Source: Propionivibrio sp.
GTDB lineage: Bacteria > Pseudomonadota > Gammaproteobacteria > Burkholderiales > Rhodocyclaceae
Assembly: GCA_029975435.1 (NCBI GenBank)
Contig: JARKPC010000241.1
Span: 1 to 64,000 of the forward strand
Length of the DNA: 64,000 nucleotides
Direction: 5' to 3'
Under the pieces are notes generated by a model. That model saw nothing but the letters and a program-made list of their open reading frames with translations. It ran no database searches and was not told the DNA's origin. This document shows positions 57,671-64,000 of the stretch, one piece after another; the first letter of the stretch is position 1; each line of letters opens with the position of its first letter. The translations under genes were made by a program, and so were the position numbers.

Positions 57671-58267
57671 ATGAAGATCGTTTTTTGGGCTCTGATGCTC
57701 GCCACCATTCTCGTCGCCGGCTGCGGCACGACTCCCTCGTCGAGGCTCTACACGCTTGGCGCCGATGCCGGCGAGAGCGACGGGGTCGCGGCGGAAAAGC
57801 GGCGCATCGAAATCGTGGCTGTGCGCATTCCTGAACTCTGGGATCGGCCGCAGCTTGTCCTGACAAAATCGGCGAACGAAGTCAGCGTGAGCGAATTTCA
57901 CCGTTGGGCCGCCCCTCTGCGGTCCGAAATTCCGCGGGTCGTGGCGCGCAACCTCTCGCGAATTCTGGACAACCAGACCATCTGGCTGCGCGAGGACTTT
58001 GCCGGAGCCAAGCCGGAATTGCGCGTGCAGGTGATGATCGAGAGGATCGACGCGGTGGCCGGTGAGAGTGTTCAACTCGACGCCGCGTGGACGATCCGCC
58101 GCGCGGGGAGCGACACGGCGACAGTTGGCCGCGCGGCGATCGTCGAATCGACGGCGGGAACCAGTCACGAGGCAGTGGTCACGGCCCTGCGCCGCGCACT
58201 GTTGCGGATGAGCACTGCGCTGGCGAAGGATATTGCCGCGATGCCGAAAGGCGCTGATGGTCGGTGA
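57671..58267 (+). CDS. pqiC: PqiC-like ABC-type transport auxiliary lipoprotein
   Basis: 198-residue outer-membrane lipoprotein (signal 'MKIVFWALMLATILVAGC', lipobox VAGC). 'SSRLYTLG', 'IEIVAVRIPELWDRPQLVL', 'SVSEFHRWAAPL' and 'ILDNQTIWLREDF' are typical of the DUF330/PqiC family. It begins three bases after pqiB, completing pqiABC. PqiC is thought to dock the PqiB tube at the outer membrane. The +2 residue is Gly, consistent with Lol export to the outer membrane. Confidence 0.92.
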   Translation: MKIVFWALMLATILVAGCGTTPSSRLYTLGADAGESDGVAAEKRRIEIVAVRIPELWDRPQLVLTKSANEVSVSEFHRWAAPLRSEIPRVVARNLSRILDNQTIWLREDFAGAKPELRVQVMIERIDAVAGESVQLDAAWTIRRAGSDTATVGRAAIVESTAGTSHEAVVTALRRALLRMSTALAKDIAAMPKGADGR

Positions 58268-58307
58268 TATCGATAAATGGGCTTTGCCTGGCCAGAGGTA
58301 GCTGGCT

Positions 58308-58326
58308 GGCGCAGCCCTTCGATGTC
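58308..58326. repeat. 19-bp direct repeat, copy 1
   Basis: GGCGCAGCCCTTCGATGTC recurs exactly at 58459-58477. Read on the minus strand it encodes DIEGLR in both copies; copy 2 lies inside the 3' end of the AraC gene and copy 1 lies 40 bases past its stop. Confidence 0.8.
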
Positions 58327-58366
58327 AGACCGGGCGCCGATTCGAAGAAACGTCCAGATTCGCGGC

Positions 58367-59377
58367 TTAACCGGGATGGACTTTTGCACCTGGTGAGATT
58401 TGGGCAGAAAGTCGGGCAGATGCTGTGCTTTGAGAGTTCCCTGCTCGATCTGCGCTGCGGCGCAGCCCTTCGATGTCCCTTCTTGGGGGCATGCCAAAAA
58501 GCCGGGCGTACTCTCGGCTGAATTGGGACGGACTCTCATAGCCGACCTCGAACGCGGCGCTCGCCGCGTCCAGATGCTCATTGAGCATCAGGCGACGCGC
58601 TTCATTCAGGCGCAACCACTTCTGGTACTGCAAGGGGCTCATGGCGGTGAGTTGGCGGAAGTACTGGTGCAGGCTCGATGGGCTCATCTGCACATGAGCG
58701 GCGAGGTCATCGATGCGCAGTGCGGCCGTGTAGTTCGCTTTCAGCCAGTCGATGGCCTTGGCGATGCGATGCCCCTGACTGCCCACTGAAGCGATCTGCC
58801 ACAGGCGCGCGGCCTGGTCGCTTCTGAGCAGGCGATAGTGGATTTCCCGCTCAATGAGCGGTGCCAGCACGGGAATCGTTTCGGGCTCATTGAGCAAATC
58901 CAGCAGGCGCTTGAATGGCTCGAGCAAGACCGGTGTGACCGTGCCGATACCGACGCTTCTGTCATTTGTACGTTCCGTCGGCAATGGCAAGCCTCCCTGC
59001 GCGATCAACTCCGCCATGATGCGCAGATCCAGCTTGAGAACCAGTCCCAGGCACGGCTTCTCCGGGCTTGCCGACACAATCTGCGAATTGGCGGGAAGAT
59101 CGAGCGACGTGATCAGGAAGCGATGGATGTCGTAAGGGTAGGCTTCGCCGCCCACCAGCATCTGCTTTTCGCCCTGGACGACGAGAACGATGCTGGCCTC
59201 CACCAGGCAAATCGTCGGCGGCATCGGCATCTCGCGCCGGAAGAACACAAGGTTCGCGATCGGAGTCGGGCTGTCCGAGTTGTCGACAGTCCGGCGCCCG
59301 ATGCGTTCAACCATCGCCTCGCGCAAGGCGTCGAGCGTCCCGGCTTCATGGTGTTCAACCTGTTCTTGTTTCGGCAT
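58367..59377 (-). CDS. AraC family transcriptional regulator, YqhC-like
   Basis: 336 residues. The N-terminal AraC_N-type domain contains 'PTICLVEASIVLVVQGEKQML' and 'HRFLITSLDLPANSQIV'. Two helix-turn-helix motifs follow: 'LRIDDLAAHVQMSPSSLHQYF' and 'DAASAAFEVGYESPSQFSREYARLFG', closing with 'PPRRDIEGLR'. The track ORF extends to 59638; the ATG at 59377 has AAGGAG upstream. It is divergent from an iron alcohol dehydrogenase, the same partnership as E. coli YqhC with YqhD, so aldehyde-responsive activation is a plausible role. The C-terminal 30 residues past DIEGLR are low-complexity and may be an altered end. Confidence 0.88.
   Translation of the reverse strand: MPKQEQVEHHEAGTLDALREAMVERIGRRTVDNSDSPTPIANLVFFRREMPMPPTICLVEASIVLVVQGEKQMLVGGEAYPYDIHRFLITSLDLPANSQIVSASPEKPCLGLVLKLDLRIMAELIAQGGLPLPTERTNDRSVGIGTVTPVLLEPFKRLLDLLNEPETIPVLAPLIEREIHYRLLRSDQAARLWQIASVGSQGHRIAKAIDWLKANYTAALRIDDLAAHVQMSPSSLHQYFRQLTAMSPLQYQKWLRLNEARRLMLNEHLDAASAAFEVGYESPSQFSREYARLFGMPPRRDIEGLRRSADRAGNSQSTASARLSAQISPGAKVHPG
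58459..58477. repeat. 19-bp direct repeat, copy 2
   Basis: Exact copy of 58308-58326, located in the codons for DIEGLR near the end of the AraC gene. Confidence 0.8.
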
Positions 59378-59543
59378 GGCAATTCTCCTTGCAACGTTTG
59401 CCCAAGAATATCCGCTTGAAGTGCTGATTCCAACCAGTAATCCCATGGTGTGGAGGATCAGGCAAGAAATGTCCAGGATTGGTATATCGATGAGCGGGCT
59501 GGATGGCGAAAAATGCTCCTCGGACTTCAATGAGGACAGCCCC

Positions 59544-60692
59544 ATGGAAAACTTCACCTTCTTCAATCCCACCAAGATCGAATTTGGTACCGGCAAGGAA
59601 CAACTGATCGGCCAGCATCTGGCCGAGCATGGCATCAAGAGAGTTCTGCTCTGCTATGGCAGCGAGCGCATCAAGCGCGAGGGGCTTTTCGATGTCGTGA
59701 GCAAGAGCCTCGCCGAGAAAGGCGTCGAACTCGTCGAGTGCGGCGGCATCGTCAGCAACCCCCTCGTCTCGAAGGTGCGCGAAGGCATTGCCCGGGCGCG
59801 GGCGCATCGGGTCGACGCCATCCTGAGCGTGGGTGGCGGGTCGGTACTCGACAGTTCCAAGGCGATTGCCGCGGGCGTCCGTTACGACGGCGATGTCTGG
59901 GATCTGTTCGTCGGCAAGGCACCGGTCGAATCGGCGCTGCCCGTGTTTTCCATCCTGACGCTGGCCGCAACGGGCAGTGAAATGAACGCGGGGGCGGTGG
60001 TCACCAATGACGAAACCAGGGAAAAATTCTTCATCATGGCGGCGCCGCTGTTTCCCCGGGTGTCGATCGTCAATCCGGCATTGATGCAGGGCGTGTCGCG
60101 CGACTATCTCGTCTATTCGGCTTCGGATGTCATCGCCCATCTGATCGAGGCATATTTCACCGCGACCGTGCATCCGAAGCTGCAATCGCGACTCGTCGAA
60201 TCGCTGATCAACACGGTGATCGAGACGACCGAGGCGCTGCTCGCCGATCCGGCCGACTACGGTGCACGCGCCGAGTTTGCCTGGGCCGCGACCCTGGCCT
60301 TGAACGGCCTGACCTTTTCCGGAGCCGCTGGCTTTAGCTATCCCAACCACGCCATCGAGCATGCGCTCTCCGCGCTGTTCAACGTGCCGCACGGCGCCGG
60401 CCTGTCGGTGATCGTACTGGCCTGGATGAAGTGGTATCGCGACCGCAACCCGGCCCAGTTCGAGCGCTTCGCCAAAAACGTGTTCGGCGTCGACGGAGGG
60501 GAACAGGGAATCGCGGCGCTGCAGGCGTGGTACGACAAGATCGGCACGCCGACGCGCCTGCCGCAACTGGGCATCGAGGAAACCGACCTGCCGGCCATCG
60601 TCGAAAACGTCCAGAAGAACGTACGCGTCTTTGGCATCGCCGAGACCTACACCCCGGAAGTGGTGACGGCCATTCTCAAGAATGCGCTGTGA
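59544..60692 (+). CDS. Iron-containing alcohol dehydrogenase
   Basis: 382-residue group III dehydrogenase. NAD(P) site 'LSVGGGSVLDSSKAIA', 'TLAATGSEMNAGAVVT', and metal ligands in 'SASDVIAHLIEAYF' (Asp, His), 'NHAIEHALSALF' (His) and 'VPHGAGLSVI' (His). It differs from the YqhD-like copies at 13629 and 63350 around the metal site. GAGG lies eight bases before the ATG at 59544; the track start at 59190 is antisense to araC. Likely an aldehyde reductase or alcohol dehydrogenase under the divergent AraC regulator, with an exported hydrolase gene downstream. Confidence 0.92.
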   Translation: MENFTFFNPTKIEFGTGKEQLIGQHLAEHGIKRVLLCYGSERIKREGLFDVVSKSLAEKGVELVECGGIVSNPLVSKVREGIARARAHRVDAILSVGGGSVLDSSKAIAAGVRYDGDVWDLFVGKAPVESALPVFSILTLAATGSEMNAGAVVTNDETREKFFIMAAPLFPRVSIVNPALMQGVSRDYLVYSASDVIAHLIEAYFTATVHPKLQSRLVESLINTVIETTEALLADPADYGARAEFAWAATLALNGLTFSGAAGFSYPNHAIEHALSALFNVPHGAGLSVIVLAWMKWYRDRNPAQFERFAKNVFGVDGGEQGIAALQAWYDKIGTPTRLPQLGIEETDLPAIVENVQKNVRVFGIAETYTPEVVTAILKNAL

Positions 60693-60732
60693 TCCCCCGA
60701 CTCTCACTATCCACACCCAGGTGAAAACCCAT

Positions 60733-61815
60733 ATGAGTACTCTGCTTTCCCGCAAGAAGTTCCTCCAGGGCGCCATCGTTGCCTGTACCGCGATGTGTGT
60801 CGGCGCCCCCGCCGTTCTGGCACAGACCAATCCCGCTTCAACCGCGGGCACGACCTTGAAGTTGACCCAGGAATGGGACAAGACCTTCCCGAAAAGCACC
60901 AAGGTCGATCATCAGAAAGTGACCTTCAAGAACCGCTACGGCATCACGTTGGCGGGCGATCTGTATCTGCCGAAAAACCGCGGCAACCAGCGCCTGCCCG
61001 CGCTGGCCGTGGGCGGTCCTTTCGGCGCGGTGAAGGAGCAATCCTCCGGGTTGTACGCGCAGACCATGGCCGAGCGTGGCTTCGTCACGCTTGCTTTCGA
61101 CGCGTCCTACACCGGCGAGAGCGGTGGCGAGCCGCGTAATGTCGCCTCGCCGGACATCAACACCGAAGATTTCAGCGCGGCCGTGGATTTCCTCGGCCTG
61201 CACGTTTCGGTCGACCGCGAGCGCATCGGGATCATCGGCATTTGCGGCTGGGGCGGCATGGCCTTGAATGCCACGGCCGTGGATAAGCGCATCAAGGCCG
61301 TCGTCGCCAGCACCATGTACGACATGACCCGCGTCATGTCCAAGGGCTACAACGATAGCGTGACCCTCGAACAGCGTACGCAAACGCTGGAGCAACTGAG
61401 CCGGCAACGCTGGCAGGATGCGGAAAATGGCGCGCCGGCCTACCAGCCGGCCTACAACAAACTGAAGGGCGGCGAAGCGCAGTTCATGGTCGACTACCAC
61501 GACTACTACATGACGCCGCGCGGCTACCACCCGCGTGCGGTCAACTCCGGCAATTCCTGGACGCAGACTACGCCGCTGTCGTTCATGAACATGCCTATCC
61601 TCACCTACATCAAGGAAATCTCGCCGCGCCCGCTGTTGTTGATTCATGGCGAGAACGCGCATTCGCGCTACTTCAGCGAGACCGCCTATGCTGCCGCTGC
61701 CGAGCCCAAAGAACTGCTGATCGTCAAGGGCGCCAATCACGTCGATCTGTACGATCAAGTGGACAAGATCCCGTTCGACAAGATGGCGGATTTCTTCGGC
61801 AAGAATCTGAAGTAA
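60733..61815 (+). CDS. Exported alpha/beta hydrolase
   Basis: 360 residues. The N-terminus 'MSTLLSRKKFLQGAIVACTA' resembles a Tat signal in which the second Arg is Lys, with cleavage near VLAQ. The fold shows 'GITLAGDLYLPKN', 'VGGPFGAVKEQSSGLYAQ', 'FVTLAFDASYTGESGG', the elbow-like 'GIIGICGWGGMAL' with Cys where Ser is usual, 'RPLLLIHGENAHSR' and 'VKGANHVDLYD' with the late His. The ATG at 60733 is used; upstream frame is the end of the dehydrogenase intergenic. It is 40 bases after the dehydrogenase gene and probably cotranscribed. Substrate unknown. Confidence 0.85.
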   Translation: MSTLLSRKKFLQGAIVACTAMCVGAPAVLAQTNPASTAGTTLKLTQEWDKTFPKSTKVDHQKVTFKNRYGITLAGDLYLPKNRGNQRLPALAVGGPFGAVKEQSSGLYAQTMAERGFVTLAFDASYTGESGGEPRNVASPDINTEDFSAAVDFLGLHVSVDRERIGIIGICGWGGMALNATAVDKRIKAVVASTMYDMTRVMSKGYNDSVTLEQRTQTLEQLSRQRWQDAENGAPAYQPAYNKLKGGEAQFMVDYHDYYMTPRGYHPRAVNSGNSWTQTTPLSFMNMPILTYIKEISPRPLLLIHGENAHSRYFSETAYAAAAEPKELLIVKGANHVDLYDQVDKIPFDKMADFFGKNLK

Positions 61816-61825
61816 CTGGCGCAGG

Positions 61826-61860
61826 CCACCTGGAAGCTGAGACTATTCGCTTTCAGGTGG
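61826..61860. terminator. Hairpin between the hydrolase and EmrE-like genes
   Basis: CCACCTGGAAGC pairs with GCTTTCAGGTGG (one G-T pair) around an 11-base loop, 10 bases after the hydrolase stop. No T tract. It lacks the ACGR loops of guanidine mini-ykkC riboswitches, so a terminator or processing stem is the simplest reading. Confidence 0.45.
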
Positions 61861-61878
61861 TCTCCACGGATTGGAATC

Positions 61879-62214
61879 ATGCTCAAGAACTGGCTTTTCC
61901 TGCTGACGGCAATCGTCAGCGAAGTCATCGCGACTTCAGCGCTGAAATCGAGCGACGGCTTTTCGCGCTTCTGGCCGTCGGTGGCCGTGGTCATCGGCTA
62001 CGGCATCGCGTTCTATTGTCTGGCACTGACGCTGCGCGTTATCCCGATGGGCGTGGTCTATGCCATCTGGTCGGGCATCGGCATCGTGCTGATCACCCTG
62101 GTTGGCTGGTTTTTGTTCGACCAGAAGCTCGACCTGCCAGCCTTGCTCGGTATCGGGCTGATCACCGCGGGCGTCGTGGTGATGAACGTCTTTTCAACGA
62201 GCCTGGGACACTGA
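61879..62214 (+). CDS. Small multidrug resistance exporter, EmrE/QacE-like
   Basis: 111 residues with four transmembrane helices. The essential Glu14 is in 'AIVSEVIATSALKSSDGFSRF'. 'IPMGVVYAIWSGIGIVLITLVGW' and 'DLPALLGIGLITAGVVVMNV' align with EmrE. It works as an antiparallel dimer exchanging protons for quaternary or polyaromatic cations. The SALKSSxGF segment points to the EmrE/QacC branch and not to the guanidine exporter (Gdx/SugE) branch. It is separated from the hydrolase gene by a hairpin. Confidence 0.93.
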   Translation: MLKNWLFLLTAIVSEVIATSALKSSDGFSRFWPSVAVVIGYGIAFYCLALTLRVIPMGVVYAIWSGIGIVLITLVGWFLFDQKLDLPALLGIGLITAGVVVMNVFSTSLGH

Positions 62215-62264
62215 AGCACGGTCGCTCGTAATCATTGCGAATGCTTGACGGTTTCCCTCTGACC

Positions 62265-63218
62265 TCAGGCTTCGTATTCCTTGAGCGCCGAAAGCGGAAC
62301 GTGCAGTTCCTCAAGCCGGGCAAACGTCTCCAGCAGATATTCGACGGTGACGCGAACGCGCGGGGCGATTAACGCGCGATGCGGATACTGGAGCGTCATT
62401 TCAAAACTGCCGGGATGGTGCGAATCGAGCAGGAGCACCTTGAGTCGTCCCGTGCGCAGATGGCTCCATGCGTGATGCACGCCCACTTCCGCGATGCCGG
62501 CCCCGGCGAGCGCGGATTGTGCCAGCGTTTCCGGCGACGAGAGGGTCATCACCGCGTTCTCGCAGTCGAGGGTCGTGATGCTGCTGTCGGCTGCCCTGAA
62601 ATTCCACAGTGACATGCGCCCGCCAAGAAAACGCCGCATCAGCAAACGGTGTCGCGCCAACTCATCCGGCGCTTTCGGGACGCCGTAACGAGCGAGGTAT
62701 TCGGGCGACGCCACGAGCACCATGTTGAACTGACAGATGGGGCGCGCCACCAGCGACGAGTCGGCGATGCGTCCGCCGCGCAGCGCCATGTCGTAACCAT
62801 CTTGCACGAGATCGATAACGCGATCGTCGAAATCGACCTCCACTGCGAGTTCCGGATACTTCTCCAGCAAACCCGGCAGAGCCGGGGCGAGTTGCTCACG
62901 GCCGAACCCCACGCTCGTCGAAATTCGAACCTTGCCCGCCGGTGTGGCCCGATGGGCAATGACCGCGTCCGTGGCGGCATCCAGCGCCTCCAGCGCAATG
63001 CGGGCTTGGCGCAGGAAGGCGGCGCCTTCTTCGGTCAGATTCAGGGTCCGGGTCGTGCGGTTCATCAGCCGCACACCGAGCGCCTTTTCCAGGCCAGCGA
63101 TGTTCTTGCTGACGGCGGCCGACGAAATGCCAAGTGCCCGTGCAGCGCCCGCGAAACTGCCGGCGTCCGCCGAATGAACGAAGGAAAGAATGGCGCGAAC
63201 GCGTTGGGAGGAATCCAT
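62265..63218 (-). CDS. LysR family transcriptional regulator
   Basis: 317 residues. N-terminal winged helix-turn-helix 'ILSFVHSADAGSFAGAARALGISSAAVSKNIAGLEKALGV' then 'RLMNRTTRTLNLTEEG', followed by a periplasmic-binding-protein-like effector domain ('GKVRISTSVGFGREQLAPALP', 'VDFDDRVIDLVQDGYDMALRGG'). It belongs to the CrgA/AaeR-like branch. It is divergent from the alcohol dehydrogenase at 63350, with an AT-rich near-palindrome between, so it likely controls that gene. Confidence 0.93.
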   Translation of the reverse strand: MDSSQRVRAILSFVHSADAGSFAGAARALGISSAAVSKNIAGLEKALGVRLMNRTTRTLNLTEEGAAFLRQARIALEALDAATDAVIAHRATPAGKVRISTSVGFGREQLAPALPGLLEKYPELAVEVDFDDRVIDLVQDGYDMALRGGRIADSSLVARPICQFNMVLVASPEYLARYGVPKAPDELARHRLLMRRFLGGRMSLWNFRAADSSITTLDCENAVMTLSSPETLAQSALAGAGIAEVGVHHAWSHLRTGRLKVLLLDSHHPGSFEMTLQYPHRALIAPRVRVTVEYLLETFARLEELHVPLSALKEYEA

Positions 63219-63246
63219 GAGAAGGGCTCGTATCGTGGATGGGGGG

Positions 63247-63270
63247 ATTAATAACCTTAAGTTGATTAAT
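63247..63270. promoter_or_regulatory. Candidate LysR-type binding site
   Basis: 24-base near-palindrome, ATTAATAACC-TTAA-GTTGATTAAT, 8 of 10 arm positions symmetric. It lies 28 bases from the lysR start, in the divergent lysR/alcohol-dehydrogenase region, and is strongly AT-rich against a GC-rich background. Confidence 0.55.
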
Positions 63271-63349
63271 CATAAACCGAATATGGCGTTCCGGTAGCGA
63301 ATGGCGTTCGGCACAATGCCGTCACCTCAACTTCCAACGGATAGCGACC

Positions 63350-64000
63350 ATGCTCAACTTCGAATTCCAGAATCCAACCCGAATCGTTTTCGGCAAGGAC
63401 ACCGTCTCGTCGCTCGACAAGCTTGTTCCGGCCGACGCCCGCGTCCTGATCCTCTACGGCGGCCAGAGTGCCGAGCGCACCGGCACCCTGGCCGAAGTGC
63501 GCGCGGCACTCGGAGGGCGCACGTGCTTCGAGTTCGGCGGGATCGAGCCGAATCCGACCTTCGAGACGCTGACGAAAGCGGTCGCGCTGGCGCGTGCCGA
63601 ACGCGTCGACTTCCTGCTTGCCGTCGGTGGTGGTTCGGTGATCGACGGAACCAAGTTCGTTGCAGCGGCCGCCTGCTTCGAGGGCGATCCCTGGCAGATC
63701 CTCGAGAGCTTAGGCGGCGCGGTGCAAAACGCCTTGCCGCTGGGTGTGGTGCTTACCCTGTCGGCCACGGGCTCCGAGATGAATGCGGGGGCGGTGGTGA
63801 CGCGCAAGGAGACACACACCAAGGCCTTCTTTTCTTCACCGTGGGTCTTCCCGCAGTTCTCCATTCTCGATCCAACCAAGACCTACACGCTGCCGGCGCG
63901 TCAACTGGCCAACGGCGTCGTCGATGCCTTCGTGCACGTCGTCGAGCAATACCTGACCTATCCGGTCGATGCGCGCGTGCAGGACCGCCTCGCCGAAGGG
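63350..64000 (+). CDS. Iron-containing alcohol dehydrogenase (YqhD-like), 3' end outside window
   Basis: 217 residues are visible before the right edge, so the track does not list it. It begins MLNFEFQNPTRIVFGKD and shows 'LAVGGGSVIDGTKFVAAAA', 'TLSATGSEMNAGAVVT' and the first metal-site segment 'VDAFVHVVEQYLTYPVDARVQD'. It is much closer to the protein at 13629 (VDAFVHVCEQYLTYPVQGWVQD) than to that at 59544. Expected full length about 385. The divergent LysR gene and intervening palindrome suggest regulated expression, perhaps in response to aldehydes. Confidence 0.92.
   Translation, partial: MLNFEFQNPTRIVFGKDTVSSLDKLVPADARVLILYGGQSAERTGTLAEVRAALGGRTCFEFGGIEPNPTFETLTKAVALARAERVDFLLAVGGGSVIDGTKFVAAAACFEGDPWQILESLGGAVQNALPLGVVLTLSATGSEMNAGAVVTRKETHTKAFFSSPWVFPQFSILDPTKTYTLPARQLANGVVDAFVHVVEQYLTYPVDARVQDRLAEG

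Noticed and set aside
61816-61878. Guanidine riboswitch upstream of the SMR transporter
   Set aside because: Only one hairpin is present and there are no ACGR loops; the protein belongs to the EmrE branch and not the guanidine exporter branch.

Overview
The window reads as ordinary chromosome of a high-GC betaproteobacterium, most plausibly Rhodocyclales (Azonexus/Dechloromonas/Azoarcus-like). Pointers are the conserved tig-clpP-clpX-lon-hupB-tRNA-ppiD run, the small betaproteobacterial families DUF3567, DUF3460 and DUF3079, squalene-forming hpnCDE, and a NorR/sigma54 nitric-oxide module. The genus is inference from gene content. No rRNA, CRISPR array, prophage, IS element or integrase was seen, and three tRNAs are present.

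Layout. 1-5.2 kb: an ABC solute-binding protein running off the left edge, clpB behind a near-consensus sigma32 promoter, and a mandelate racemase-type enolase-superfamily enzyme. 5.2-9.7 kb: a minus-strand aryl-acid module (tetR, symporter accessory peptide, Na+:solute symporter, paaK-like CoA ligase, ACT protein) with palindromic candidate operators at tetR and at the symporter. 9.7-15.2 kb: exported amidohydrolase, NRDE protein, DUF3567/DUF3460 pair, divergent tesA/ybbA, a YqhD-like alcohol dehydrogenase and a small membrane protein. 15.2-18.2 kb: hpnC-hpnD-hpnE. 18.2-27.8 kb: tRNA-Leu, tig, clpP, clpX, lon (second sigma32 promoter), hupB, tRNA-Val, tRNA-Asp, ppiD and opposing fabI, a proteostasis block. 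27.9-34.6 kb: a four-gene Yej/Opp-like peptide ABC operon whose binding protein has both a lipobox and a C-terminal membrane helix. 34.7-37.1 kb: an ABM monooxygenase-like protein and mltD.

37.4-47.0 kb is the most distinctive region. Three consecutive, tightly coupled membrane sensors carry visibly paralogous GAF domains. Only the middle one has kinase, receiver and Hpt domains, and a REC-HD-GYP response regulator follows. This looks like a multi-input, RpfC/RpfG-like phosphorelay converging on c-di-GMP turnover, with no rpfF nearby.

47.0-50.7 kb: adenine deaminase-like enzyme, a divergent sirtuin, an EamA transporter and a canonical sirtuin. 50.6-54.5 kb: two tandem small paralogous genes of unknown function, norR, three GGT-N7-ACC NorR sites and a sigma54 promoter driving ytfE/ric and a hemerythrin gene, then DUF3079. 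54.8-58.3 kb: pqiABC lipid-transport/envelope operon. 58.4-64 kb: an accessory aldehyde/xenobiotic region with an AraC (YqhC-like) regulator, two more iron-dependent alcohol dehydrogenases (one cut by the right edge), an exported alpha/beta hydrolase, an EmrE-type exporter and a LysR regulator.

Starts were moved from the ORF track wherever a ribosome binding site, signal peptide or family N-terminus favoured another codon. Each move is stated in the entry.
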